Shown one piece after another: positions 1 to 12,031 of a stretch of 64,000 nt of DNA. Both the position numbers and the translations under genes were made by a program. The stretch spans positions 23,349,667 to 23,413,666 of the forward strand of contig OX424568.1 in the NCBI GenBank assembly GCA_949152475.1, written 5' to 3'. Each line of letters starts with the position of its first letter. The first letter of the stretch is position 1. The notes beneath the pieces are model-generated. The model was not told where the DNA came from. It saw nothing but the letters and a program-made list of their open reading frames with translations, and searched no databases. The DNA is from Terebella lapidaria. Taxonomy: Eukaryota; Annelida; Polychaeta; Terebellida; Terebellidae.

Positions 1-424
1 CCGGCTTCACTTAGGCAAGAAGCAACTCAGATGTAAATAAATTGAAGATTTATATACATCAAATCAACTTACAATTGTATGGCTGGTCACCCACGTGACG
101 TACAAATATGAAGTTCAGACATGGAGCACTGTATGATCACATTTCAAAAATAAATAGTGCACGAGGGCACAACTAAAAAGAGTTCTTAGCCGGCGGCGTC
201 TCTCTGTCCCTTCCCGTTGAAGTTTCCCGTCCCGTTTAGTCGAATGGTTTCTCCAGGTAGTCGGTCTAATCCCGGTTGACTCTAAGGCCCTGAAGAAGGA
301 GTCGTCCGCACGGAGTTCGTCGAGTCCCTTGGCTGTGGCGGTGACGATCTCCCCACGGTCGATGTCGCTGTTGCAGTGCTCTCAGAGCGGCCGTCCGCTC
401 TCCCTTATATAGCCAGGGTGGCTG
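1..424. other. No gene recognised
   Basis: I see no exon with splice sites, no RNA gene and no transposon end here. The sequence turns GC- and CpG-rich from about 180 onward, leading into the minisatellite. Confidence 0.5.
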
Positions 425-705
425 CGCGCGCATCTTCGTCCGCGAACGTATCTTCCGCACTCTTCTCCACGTGGTGAAGACTGCGTCCGCGAACGGTTCT
501 TCCGCGAAGGCTGCTTCCGCATACTCTTCCGCGAACGTGCTTCCGCGAAGGGTACTTCCGCCGCTGGTGCTTCCGCGACTGATGCTTCCGCTGATGATGC
601 TTCCGCAATCGTGCTTCCGCGAACGGTTCTTCCGCGAACGATGCTTCCGCTGATGATGCTTCCGCAATCGTGCTTCCGCGAACGGTTCTTCCGCGAACGG
701 TGTCT
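425..705. repeat. CpG-rich minisatellite
   Basis: Variants of a 15-bp-scale motif (CTTCCGCGAACGGTT, with CTTCCGCTGATGATG and CTTCCGCAATCGTG) are repeated head to tail. The block at about 599-657 is repeated almost unchanged at about 659-700, so part of the array grew by duplicating several units at once. Open frames on both strands here are rich in Arg, Lys, Ser and Ala purely because of the repeat. I do not treat them as genes. Confidence 0.85.
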
Positions 706-861
706 TCGCAAGTGGACTTTGAAGGTCACATGACCGTTCCTAACGAACGTTTTTAGCGCGGCAGTTGCATGTATTTTGTTACAATAATATGCACAAGTTA
801 CATGTCGTTTGTTGCAGGATGATGTACAAGTCTTCAATTGAATGACTGAGCAGGTAAGCAT

Positions 862-2600
862 CTAACATCAATTCAATTTGTTAAAAAAAATTATATCGGA
901 TTGCACACATTGTAGTTTATAATCACAGCGTGGAATAGACGTATAGATATTTCCTTTCAATGTCCTAAAAATGCAAACACATATAATTGGGTGTTAGCTA
1001 GTGTGATAGTTAGACCTATTGTTGACTAACGTGACTGTGAAATTGTAGGAAAGACCACCAAATCAATCACATCCCGACCAACATCAGGCTGTACAAAACA
1101 ATCAAATAGTTATACCTGCAAATTAGACAATTACCACTCTTTCATTAATAATACGAATGTTACACACATTTCTAGGCGGAGACGATAATCTGTTGTGAAC
1201 GCTAGAATTAAAAAACTCAAGGGAAGTTCAATGTTGCTCCTAGACGCAGAATACAGGACACGTAATACGTACGTAACATAACATGTAATATACCGAAATA
1301 AAACTTCATCTTCATGGTTTTTTTTCAGTAGGCATGATATGGAGTTTGACAACTCCATGTCATTTGATTGGCACGTTCAAGGTCACGAGAACATCCTCAT
1401 ATATGACTTTATACGCGCGCTCTAAACAATAAGCTATACTTACAGGTGTTTTCGCTATAGCATTCAAATTACATATTTCACGTCAAATGTAACTTTGAGA
1501 GTTCCACTCCAATCATTTGACGTCAAGTCATAAGTCACCAACATATCCACCATAATTATATATGTTTAAAAAAAATACTCAGGCCACATGTACAAATATT
1601 TATTTTTAGAGGCTACATTATTCATTTTAAAGCACACCCGAGAGTGACATTTATTACTTCTGCTAGGTCACCCGATGGCGTTTCAAACATACCAGTTCAA
1701 ATTGATATGTATTCAGGTCAAACTTGTCCATAATAATACCTGAGTTTTATCACAACTACTGTTCAAGGTCGAGCAAACATGACTTCCTGTTATTGGCCAG
1801 CGCGTCGCGCTGGTCTTCTAGGTTTGCCTAAAATGAGACCCACGGAGGGTAGATATGAGTGGGCCCGGTACTGCTCATGCTGCTATCCTTTGTTAAATAC
1901 AGTAATCTCAACAAAAGGATCACAGCACTTTCAAAAATAATATTTCTGATTGTTTCCATGAGGTTTTACATTTTAATCTTGTGAATAAACGCAAATACTG
2001 TGAGAGCTTTGCGATATTTGTTGATTTACCGTAATACATACGCATATAGTAGCGCAACAAAAATATTGAGCTAAATTTCTGATGTTGACAGAACAATTAC
2101 GAAAGGTTGCCAACTTTTATAGCTTAAGATATAAAAGTGATAAAATGTGATGACAAATGTTTTTTTTACACCAAAATAGACGAATAAACTATCAATTTGA
2201 TCCAAAACATTGGGCATCATTAAAACCATTGAATGTCTGGGCTTAGATATACATCGATAGATATTTTCTTTAATCCAATAAATTAAGGCTACTGATCACA
2301 TAAACTTTCCCATCCCAACATATTTCCGCTGGCCACAAAAATAATTCTCTCCACTGTAGGTTACTTGTGTTCATAACACTTTCCCAAGCTCTATCCACAA
2401 GATTTATTGCCCACAGAGGTCATATACACATTTCAGTTCAGACAAAATCATAACGTTTACTACCAAAGGCTCATTATACAAATTTTATCTAGCCCAGATG
2501 TGTCCCATTGAAACATTCCAACCCAATTTTTTTAGCTTTGTGCCCACACTTTGAGTCTTTCAAGTGCATTAAGGTACACCATTCAGCATAAATGAATAGA
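862..2600. other. No gene recognised
   Basis: AT-rich sequence with only short open frames and no recognisable domain, splice-bounded exon, tRNA or repeat family. A short palindrome (CCAGCGCGTCGCGCTGG, near 1797-1815) is the only structure I noticed. Confidence 0.5.
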
Positions 2601-2799
2601 ATTTCACCAATTTTTTTTTTAATTAAATTTGGAAATTGTCAGATTGCTCATTTTCAAAATTAACCACGCCAATAGATAAAGCCCGAGTCCTATATCATAC
2701 ATATGACGCCGAACCAGTACGGACCCGCATAGACTAACACGAAAGAACATGGAAGGGCATTGATTGTGAGATAACATTGGTCGGGTGTGGTTTGGGATG

Positions 2800-3660
2800 C
2801 TTTGCAAAAATAAGAATGCCCCATGACCGTCACCGCGGACCCCGCATGGTCGCAACACGGACGGCCCTGGTCCATCCTGGAAGAGCCCTGGTTCAAACAC
2901 CCATAACCCTAGATCTAACCTGTAATGCAATATCCCATCCCGACCCAACCTGGTGTAATCATGGGTCACCACGTAGCATCCCAGACTCACAAGGTGCAAA
3001 CACAGTGTCATCACGGACGAACATAGATGGCCCATGCACGGACGACGCTGGACCATCCCGGATCACCTCCTCCCCGAACCACCCAGAACTATGTGATAAA
3101 AGACAAATTTTATTCAAATGAAAACACGTTGTTCTGCTCAATTATTCACATGCTATTAATAGAAGGCTATTTTGCTTATCAGACAGAACCTGACAATGAA
3201 GAGTAGCTAAATGAACAGAAAGTTGTCCCTCTTTATACCACTTTCCATCCAAGTTCACCATGGTCTGTGTTCATACGAGCTCGTCCGTAAAAATCAATTC
3301 TTCATCATGTTGGAACCGGGATGGTCTGTGCTGCTCCTTGCTGGTCAGCGAAAATCAAAAGCTCATCCGTGATTAACTTTGTCGTATCTATGTTTGCGCC
3401 GGGATGATCCATGTTGGAACCGAGTTAACACTGCTTGTCCATGCTGAACCAATGTCGATCTTGATGGCTCGTTGTTCCGGGACTATCCATAGCAGAGCCG
3501 GGAAGGTACAGGGTGAAAAATCTCTCCCGGACTGCCACGGTTCCAACAAGGACCATCACGAATCATCCGGAGCCACTATGTATCACTAAAAGACCCAACA
3601 CGGTGGCTACACGGACCTTCCCGGAGCGAATGATCGTCACGGACCGTCCCGGATCACCCC
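2800..3660. repeat. Degenerate repeat tract in both orientations
   Basis: Loose variants of ACCATCCCGGATCACC and GACGGCCCTGGTCC recur. They read forward at about 2820-3090, as the reverse complement (GAACCGGGATGGTCTGTG) at about 3240-3500, and forward again at about 3520-3660. Units are too diverged for a firm period. Open frames across the tract follow the repeat and show no domain. Confidence 0.5.
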
Positions 3661-3719
3661 GGCAGTTTTTGAAACTTGATGTGCAGTTCATACTTCATAT
3701 TGACGGATTCTGATCGGCA

Positions 3720-5150
3720 GAAGGTAAAATTACATATATGTAGGAGTTATGCTGACATTAAAAATGTATACTTTACATGTAAATTTCCCGATGTCTTGGG
3801 ATGTCTTCCCGATTTCCCAATGTTTGTATTCACAGAGTATACCCTATGGTTTAGATAATACTCATTTTCTGTGTTCATTTTTACTTTTGGAACAAAATAG
3901 AACGCATTCCATGATGCAGGTTTAAACGATCGTTTTGAAATAATGCTGAAACTTTTTGAGAAGAAACTGCTCAATAGGTCATCTTCCAAATGGAACCAAA
4001 TTACCGTAATACAGCACCATGTATGGTAATAGTCAACGCGATATATCATTGCTAGTTATATATCGTAAATTGCGAAGGAACTGGTTGGTTCTTCACTTTG
4101 AAGATGTACAATATTACTCCAGGCGTGAGACAGCGCATGATAAAAGAGGTAATTCTAGCAATGATATAGCTATACTGTACCACAGATTCATTCACGCTCT
4201 CATCACATAGATCCTTATCGAACACAATGTTAATCTTCGTTAGCATATATAGGCTGTTCAAATTAATACAGTAAATGAGTTAGGTGAATATGTGCGATGG
4301 AATGAAGAATTTTATGGAAAAAAACATGTTCTCGTTATTTATCTTTCACGAACTTGTTAGAGACAAAATTAAGTTTACGGCAAAAGAGTACATACTTTTT
4401 CTGTGTGTTTTTACGTCATTATTCGAAGTCCACAAAGTTCAGAACGGAAAATAGCCTACTTATGAAGAAAAATTGTTATTGCAGGTACATGGAATTACTA
4501 TCCTAGGCATGAAGTGAGATGCATGAAATTTCACATGTTATTACATGTACATACATGTACAATATTACACATACATTCCTAGTATTTATAATTGGTGGAT
4601 ATATATAACATGGAGTTAGGCAGCGTTGCCATGCCATTCGCAACAGAAACATGAATCATAGAGAGAACTTCAGTTGAAAAATTTAGTTGGACATAAATCC
4701 AACCTGTTGACAAGATCACGTCAGCAAATGACATCACCACGAGATTTCGAGAAGCAACAATCGTTTTGTATACTTGTATTTTGTACATGTAGATTATAGC
4801 GACATTTCATTTCTATGAATTAATACTCTGTAATCAACACCTGTGAGAGTAGAAATTTACATTATTCTGAATAGGACGGATTAACTCGGTAACACTGGGC
4901 CAAAACATGATTTATATTAGTGGAATATATTATTAAAATTGTATTTATTGCTGATGTCAAAACGTCAAATAAGACATACTACAAATCCATGTTTGGGTAT
5001 GAAAATCATATATTTGTTCGAATGATATTGAAAATATAGCATATACCGGTACAGATAATTTAATGTTTACCAATTTTTACCGCTCACATACATGTACTGT
5101 AATGAGCACTTTTCTGCAAGGAGATGTCTATTATTGTAATCATTGTTCTC
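3720..5150. other. No gene recognised
   Basis: AT-rich intergenic DNA downstream of the 3' end of the minus-strand BTB gene. The 3' UTR of that gene presumably lies just left of 5156, but no clear poly(A) signal decides its end. Confidence 0.4.
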
Positions 5151-5155
5151 ATTCT

Positions 5156-6610
5156 TTATCTAGCTTTGATGTGTCTGAATAAAATTTCAGGAATCTGGCC
5201 ACGTTGAACACTTGTACCATTCGTGGAATCAATGTCATTCAAGAAGCTGAAAGTCACACCATCTACTTCTATATTTGCCGGCCCGTTCTCACCCTGATAA
5301 CATCTGTTCCCCAACAAGGTGACCTTGACGGCGTGGCCAACACCCGCCTCCAGTCTGACTGGCTTCTGCAGCATCACATCTTGTTTGGTCTTCACGCCAT
5401 CAGAGATCACAGTTGTCGATGTTTTTGGTGTCCATGTTCTTGTGACGACATCATACACTTCGACATCGCAAGTATGAGTGGTTTGTTGTGAGCTACAATA
5501 CACAGACACACCACATATCTGTATAGGTCTACTGACTCTAAAGCCTATTGCATCTGATCTTCCGTTTTGAATCCATGCACTATTGCCGCTGTTGTTAGAG
5601 AAACGAACTGCCCTCAGTATTCTGTCGGGAATGTAAGACCTGGGGTTGATGTTGTATCCAGCCTGTTGTAGTTCATTTCTCGCGGCCATTCGTTTTGAAT
5701 TATCAGAGCAATCATGTATTGTGTAGGTCGCAATCCGTTTGAATGTTTCACCACTTAGTAAATCCTGTAGGCTGTTGTTAACAATGTCTTTTATCGTGGT
5801 GCTACAGAATCTTATCTGGAACCATGCATCTCCCAGGATGGTCCTAATGTTCTCTTTTGTTCGGTCTCCCTTTTCTCTAAGCTTGTGCTCTGCCCATTCC
5901 TTGCAGGCCGTCAGTACCTGTAGTTCCTCATCTACAGACAAATCATCACATTCCAGAAGCTTGGTGAGTGACGGCTGTGACATCTCAAGAAACGAATCAC
6001 TGTTAAGAACTTCTTTGGTTTCCCTCTTCATCAACTCCAAGCATTTGGACGTAATTTTTGCAGATCCCTGACTTACAGCATGGTCAAAGATTGTGCAGAC
6101 ATTTTCTGTGACTATATTTCTTTCCAAATAATCCACACAATGCTCCTCGAGACCATCCAATATGTACTTCCTAGCTGCTGCCATCAAGTACAAGACGTTA
6201 TCAGCTGTTATGTCTGTTTCTTCGGTGTACACGAACCTGGCAAAAAAAATATACTGCTTATATGATAATATTGTCGCTTCATACGGAATCATACATCCAA
6301 ATCAGTATGAGAAGTCCCACAGAAAGTGGAAGGACTTTTACCGCAACATATCTTTGAAGACAGGTGGTTCGATGTCGGAGATGATCACATCACCAGCTGA
6401 TTCGATGAAGTATCCACCAAACATTGCCTCAAACACCGGACTTCTGGACATCAGCACATACTTGTGAGCGGGAACAGTCACCACAGAGCCATCTGGCGAC
6501 TGTATTGAGAACGTGATGTCACACGCCACCTGGTTGTCAAACATGTAACGGTTGCATTCACGAAGGGTTTTTTCCACTTGCCAGCCTCTCTCAGAGTTCA
6601 CTTCCGCCAT
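5156..6610 (-). CDS. BTBD6-like BTB-BACK-PHR protein, two exons
   Basis: Exon 1 is 6342-6610 and exon 2 is 5156-6236. The intron has a GT donor at 6341-6340 and an AG acceptor at 6238-6237, and it splits an Arg codon. The joined frame gives 449 aa. Residues about 20-130 are a BTB fold (VPAHKYVLMSRSPVFEAMF, then FVYTEE). Residues 135-240 are the BACK domain, and about 299-443 the PHR domain, ending in the family-typical DSTNGTSVQRGQIPEILF. Length and domain order match vertebrate BTBD1/2/3/6. Such proteins bind Cullin-3 through BTB and recruit substrates through BACK and PHR, acting in the cytosol. I start at Met 6610 (MAEVNSE); an in-frame Met at 6652 would add 14 residues. There are no internal stops, so it looks functional. 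Orthology within BTBD1/2/3/6 is not resolved. Confidence 0.93.
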
Positions 6611-7300
6611 GTCCAGACTTTGTAACAAACCAAAAAATCTGTAACAAACCAAAACACGTATCCCAGATATCGTTCAGGTTTAACAAACAAACCTATTTTG
6701 TTGCAGTCCTAGGAGAAAACGTATGATACACATCCTCTATCAATACATAATAACGCATGTGTCGGCTGTGTGTGGGGTACATTACACAATAATATCCCAT
6801 TTACGTCAATGCTAAAGCTACCTTATTTCATGAAGCATAGGCCTACAGCGTTCTCTGTGATTTGCTTGACATAACCACAGGGCTTACACAGATTAAGGGC
6901 ATAAGACACCATTTCGAGTTACATTCACTCCCCATGTTAAACATACCTTACGATGAACAATGTACAGCATTCCCTGCGATACTTGGGGCTTAGCGATAAA
7001 ATCCCACAAATGCCCCACCAATGTGCCTAACAAAAAATGTACATTTCATTATGGATCGACAGATTCAGTTTTTGGGTACAGTTTGTTGGAAATTACCTAA
7101 TATATTGGTCAACCACTACCTCGTGTGCCAGTTCTCACAGGACATTTTTCCCAGTGCAGTACGAATATATCACTTACATTTCACTTTCACATCGTCCATT
7201 CACACATATACTATACATTACTCACTGATATTGGCGACGCGTATCCTCATTGTGACCACGCGGAAGCCACGTGTTTTTGTTTATTTACGCATGTGTGGTC
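6611..7300. other. Upstream region of the BTB gene; no other gene
   Basis: This stretch must hold the promoter and 5' UTR of the minus-strand BTB gene. I see no convincing TATA box or exon. The transposon beginning at 7301-7305 bounds it on the right. Confidence 0.4.
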
Positions 7301-7304
7301 TTAA

Positions 7305-7570
7305 GGTACCGCGCGGTACCTTAATCAAAGATGGCGACCTTTCATCGGCGATTTCTAGCATATATATGAGAACTGCTTGTTTATTTTTATGGTTTCTGAG
7401 AGGGAGTTATAACATAGGGCCTACACACTGTGGATAAGTTACAAGAGATGTTATAGTGACAGTCGCGAGTAATTTGAGGGAGAAGAAATCGGCTTGATTA
7501 CGGTACCGCGTGAGGTGGATTTCGGTACCACGAACAGCCCCTGCATCAGTGATTACGGTACCACAACTAC
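7305..7570 (+). repeat. Left terminal inverted repeat with GATTACGGTACC motifs
   Basis: It begins with the palindrome GGTACCGCGCGGTACC. Inward are the shared blocks GAGGGAGTTATAACATAGGG and AGTGACAGTCGCGAGTAA, then three spaced GGTACC motifs (7502, 7523, 7557), two preceded by GATTAC. Repeated subterminal motifs of this kind are commonly transposase-binding sites. Confidence 0.8.
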
Positions 7571-7801
7571 ACAATTTATCCATTTAATGTTTTTTTCATT
7601 ACAGAGGTGCTATTCCAATGTTACTTTTGTGACACACAGTCATAAAGAGTAACGAAATTATTCGATCACGATGCTGTGGAGCATCAAGACCAGAAATTCA
7701 GCGTTCGGCGGCGTATTCTGTGTGACCAAACAGGAGAACTACTATGGAAGCCTGTGCATTTTGATATAACAATCAAGTATATAATTGATTGACTTAAACA
7801 G

Positions 7802-8191
7802 GCCCACAAATGCATAATAGATGTCAATGACAGGTGTATCAAATTCAAACGTTTGGCATCCCAGAGTGGACCCGAATATTTGGAAAATGATGGAATATCA
7901 TCAGAAGATGACAGTAAAATATCTGATGATTGTGACGGGGTATATGACGAGAGCTTCACTTCGGTGTTTAAGCGTGCCTATCTCGTTGTAAAAGAAACGG
8001 GACGGGGGAATGGCTTCCTTTCACTACTGCAGGCCATCGCCGATGGAACCCTAGATCCCAAACACATTTCTCTACATATCTTATTGGATATAGGACATTT
8101 CTTGTCGGCTGAGAATTTGAATAGCATCAGATACAGTGATGTGACATTTGACTTCTGGTCCTTGGTTTACCGGATGTTTAGGGGAAAATAA
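7802..8191 (+). CDS. Exon-like ORF inside the transposon, unknown function
   Basis: A plausible AG acceptor (TTAAACAG, ending 7801) opens a frame of 129 codons plus a stop at 8191. An acidic stretch rich in Ser, Asp and Glu comes first (about residues 28-46). A more structured C-terminal part follows (LDPKHISLHILLDIGHFLSA, then a run of conserved-looking aromatics ending FWSLVYRMFRGK). There is no ATG near the acceptor, so it would be a downstream exon. The C-terminal pattern reminds me of uncharacterised proteins found in many invertebrate repeats, but I cannot name the family. Its position between the TIRs suggests a captured exon or a remnant of the element's own gene. Confidence 0.4.
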   Translation, partial: AHKCIIDVNDRCIKFKRLASQSGPEYLENDGISSEDDSKISDDCDGVYDESFTSVFKRAYLVVKETGRGNGFLSLLQAIADGTLDPKHISLHILLDIGHFLSAENLNSIRYSDVTFDFWSLVYRMFRGK

Positions 8192-8678
8192 AAAATGAAT
8201 AAAACTAATCTATTCATAACTGGGCTGTAAATAACAAAATATTATTTATTTACAACATATCTGGGTTGGAACAAAACGTGATGAACAGATTAACTAACAT
8301 ATCACCGTCGACATGCTAGGCTAGAGATTAGTACAACGCAGAATTTGGAATAAAATTTGGGTAATTCATACAGATGTATGACATGAATTAGAAAACAAGT
8401 ATTACTTTGAATATTATGTGAATCGCAAACGTACACAATCACACAGTCAGTTATAATCGATGTATCACAAGCCTACACATTTTCGATGCACTGTTTAAAC
8501 ATTGATTGGCACATAACTGGTGTTCCAGCTGTTCATCGAAGCTGAAATTGTGAAGTATAACGACTACATTTCCAATAGTTAGACCGAATACATTGGATAA
8601 GTCTATGATAAACGTAGTGGCAATTTCCTGAACTAAGGATTTTTATCTACAAGTAGTTCCGATAAAGACAGTAAAAAA

Positions 8679-10132
8679 TTAGCCCAAGGGCTAAGAAAGG
8701 TTACCGGACAATATATATTTTCGATATTAGCCTTTTGTCCCATCACCTTGAAAATAAGGGCATTGGTCAATTCAAGATCATGAGAATATTCAGCATGAAT
8801 CATTTCTAGTATATCCACAATTGATTCCTAAGCTGTGAAGTCGATAATAAGTGAGATATTAGGCATTTCGTTCTCCCTCCCGCTGACCTTGAAAATGAGA
8901 TCAAAGGTCAAATTCAAGGTCATCAGAATATTCAGTATATACCATTTCCTATATGTTCACTATGGATTCCTAAGTTATAAATTCGATAATAAGCGAGATA
9001 TAAGCCATTTTGTGCTCTGACCTTGAAAATAAGGTCAAGGTCAAATTTAAGGTCATCAAAATATTCAGTATATATCATTTTCTATATGTCCACAATTGGT
9101 TCCCAAGCTATAAAGTCAACAGGCAACCAAGATATTACCTATTTTTCCTTTGACCTTGAAAATGAGTTCGAAGGTCAAATTCAAGGTTACAAGAATATTC
9201 AGCATATTTCATTTCCTTTATGTTCACAATTGATTCCTAAGCTGTAAATTCGATAATAAGCGAGATATTAATCATTTTGTCCTGTGACCTTGAAACTTTG
9301 GTCAAAGGTCAAAATCGAAGTCACGAAAATAATCTGTATATATCATTTCCTATAAGTTCATAATTGATTCCTAAGCTGTAAAGTCAATAGGAAGCTAGAT
9401 ATTAGCCATTCTGTCCTATGACCTTAAAAAATGAGGTCAAAGGTCAAATTCAAGGTCATGAATATATTCAGTATATATCATTTGCTATATGTTCACAATC
9501 GACTCCTGAGCTGTAAAGTCGATAATAAGCGAGATATTAGCCATTTTGTGCTATTACCTTGAAAATTGATCAAAGGTCAAATTCAAGGTCATCAGAATAT
9601 TCCGCGTACATCATTTCCTATATATGTCCACAATTGATTCCTAAGCTGTAAAGTCGATAATAAGCGAGAAATATATAGCCATTTTGTCCCGTGACCTTGA
9701 AAATTAGATCGGAGGTCAAATTCAGAGCACAAGAATATTCAGCATATATCATTTCCTATATGTCCACAATTGATTCCTAATCTCTAATCTCAATATTGAG
9801 TGAGATATAAGGCAAAATGTGTCCCATTATAAAGCATAGGAGAATTTAAGGAAAAGTCCCATTTGGGCCGAGTGTGGGCCCAAAATGGCCCACTGCGAGC
9901 GATTCAAGAGCAACGAAACTTATACACTGCACAGGGGTACATATGAGGAGTGTTATGCATCAATAAGAAAAAAAGTTACTTAACAGATTTTGAGAAAACG
10001 ACCGGTAAAGTCCAAAATTGGCCGTTTTACGTCAAAAATGGCCGCCATTTTGAAAAAAATTGCAAAAATGAAAACATAAAAAATACCTCCCTCTCAAAAT
10101 ATTTTTAGGCATTTTTGTACAAAATCTGGGTC
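8679..10132 (+). mobile_element. TTAG/TACCGG-family element, right end missing (copy A)
   Basis: The left end reads TTAGCCCAAGGGCTAAGAAA then GGTTACCGGACAAT. About eight tandem units of roughly 128 bp follow (8740-9790), then a unique part with AAAATGGCCGCCATTTTG. The similarity stops near 10132, before the hairpin end seen in full copies. No coding sequence; non-autonomous. Confidence 0.8.
8740..9790 (+). repeat. ~128-bp satellite rich in AGGTCA half-sites
   Basis: Each unit contains GACCTTGAAAATGAGGTCA, AAGGTCAAATTCAAGGTCAT, AATATTCAGCATATATCATT, CACAATTGATTCCTAAGCTG and GCGAGATATTAGCCATTTTG in that order. A clean example is at 9421-9545. The same satellite recurs at 16060-17540 and, inverted, at 60540-61320. 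Confidence 0.9.
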
Positions 10133-10398
10133 ACATCGACTGAGAAAACATGTTTTGATAATCAAATACTTGCATGAATTTGCCAGAATGGCATACTCAT
10201 GTATATGTGACAACATTGTGTTGCTGTCTTGTTTGTATCCAATAAATCGATGCTATGAGTCCTAAGGGTGCAACTACGATTATGATATATGTTGAGCGTG
10301 TTTAAGGAAGGGGAGGGGGGTGCATGGTTGGGAATAAGCGCTCATGCAGGAAACGTCGCCTCACAATAATCCCCTAGCCTATCAGCAGATTCTAAAAA

Positions 10399-12031
10399 TT
10401 AGCCCAAGGGGTAAGATAGGTTACCGGACAATGTTGGTTTTAAGCATAGTAGGTGACATATGATTTTGAGATTTACCAGTCAAGGTCATCTTTGTGAATC
10501 TCAATGTCTCCATCAGGTATGCTGCATATGACTTCGTATGTTCATAATACAAACATATAAGGTTTATCAACAGGTATTTCGTGTGTAGATTTCCAGATTC
10601 GCCCTTCAAGGTCTTTAAGGTCAAGTTCAAGGTCACCAAAAAATGTGCCATTTATACATGACCTTTTTACAGGCTTATACACAATCCTAACCTGTATGTG
10701 CAAAAGTTTATGCTTCAGAGGCCACTTTCAAGATTTCAAGTCAGACATTTAGCACTCAAGGTCATCCAAGGTCAAAATCAAGGTCATCATTGGTTGTTCC
10801 ATATATGAATTCCTATATGTTCATAATGCAAACTGAAGCTCTATCTACATGCATTTCATCTGTAGAGGCAAATTTGGGCATTTTTTTTACCCAAAAATGG
10901 CTGTTTTGAACTTTCAAGGTCATCAAAGGTCAAATTCAAGGTCACCTCCCAAATCACTATACACTATAATAGGAAGTGTATATGACTTCCTATTTGAAAG
11001 TGCCAATATCTAAGCTCTATCTTCAAGCGTACTATGAGTACAGTCCAGGCAGCTCCCATTATGAAGAAAAAAGTCCTGAAAATTTTTTAAGTCCAAAATT
11101 TTTTTCAAAGGGTGAAAATTTTTTTTTTGTCCAGAAATGACCCGAAATGAATAGTAACGCGATTTGAGGCAAACTAAATTTTTTTCGCCGACCTGTCAAA
11201 AATTCAAAATGGCCGCCACACGGAGACCGGCGATTCAAGGGCAACAAAACTTATAAACATCATAAAGGTACATAAGGGGAATCTTTTGAAAGAATAATCT
11301 CAAAACTGATCAGAAAGTTTTCGAGAAAGAACAGGCCAGGTGCAAATTTTAGCATTTCTCGACCCAAAAATGGTTGTTTTGACCTTTCAAGGTCAACCAA
11401 GGTCAAATTCAAGGTCACCACACAAGTCGCCATATACGACTTCCCATTTGAAAGTGCCAATATCTAAGCTCTATCTTCAAGCGTTCTATGAGCACAGTCC
11501 CGGCAGCTCTCATTATGAAGGAAAAAAGTGCCGGAAATTTTCTAAGTCCAAAAATTTTTTCAAAGGGTGAAAAACATTTTTTTGTCTAAAAATGACCCAA
11601 AATGGATAGTAACGCGATTTGAGGCAAAAATTCGCGATTTCGCCGACCCGTCAAAAATTCAAAATGGCCGCCACACGGAGACCGGCGATTCAAGAGTAAC
11701 AAAATTTATACACATCATAAAGGTACATAAGGGGAATCTTTTGAAACAAAAATCTCAAAACTTATAAGAGAGTTTTTGAGAAAATGGCCGCCAAAGTCCA
11801 AAATTGGCCATTCTCCCATCAAAAATGGCCGCCATTCTGAGAAAAATGCGAAAATCAAAAAACTAAAAAATAACCCCCTCTTGAAATATTTTTAGGCAAC
11901 TTTGTGCAAAATTTCAGGAAAATCTGCCTGTAAACGTTAAAGATAAAAGTGTGGACGGACGACGGACGACGGACGGACGACGGACGCAACGCGACGGCAA
12001 TAGGTTATCGGACCATAGGACGGTAACCTAA
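10399..12031 (+). mobile_element. TTAG/TACCGG-family element, both ends present (copy B)
   Basis: Left end TTAGCCCAAGGGGTAAGATA then GGTTACCGGAC; right end GGTTATCGGACCATAGG then CGGTAACCTAA at 12031, preceded by a run of GGACGGACGACG. The interior lacks the 128-bp satellite and instead has two diverged copies of a block with TCAAGGTCA motifs and AAAATGGCCGCC. No coding capacity seen. Confidence 0.85.

Noticed and set aside
266..861. Several Arg/Lys/Ser-rich open frames on both strands
   Set aside because: They follow the minisatellite units, overlap each other in different frames, and have no splice or domain support.
7021..7437. 138-aa plus-strand frame
   Set aside because: It runs from unique DNA straight into the transposon TIR at 7305, so it cannot be one conserved gene; no domain.
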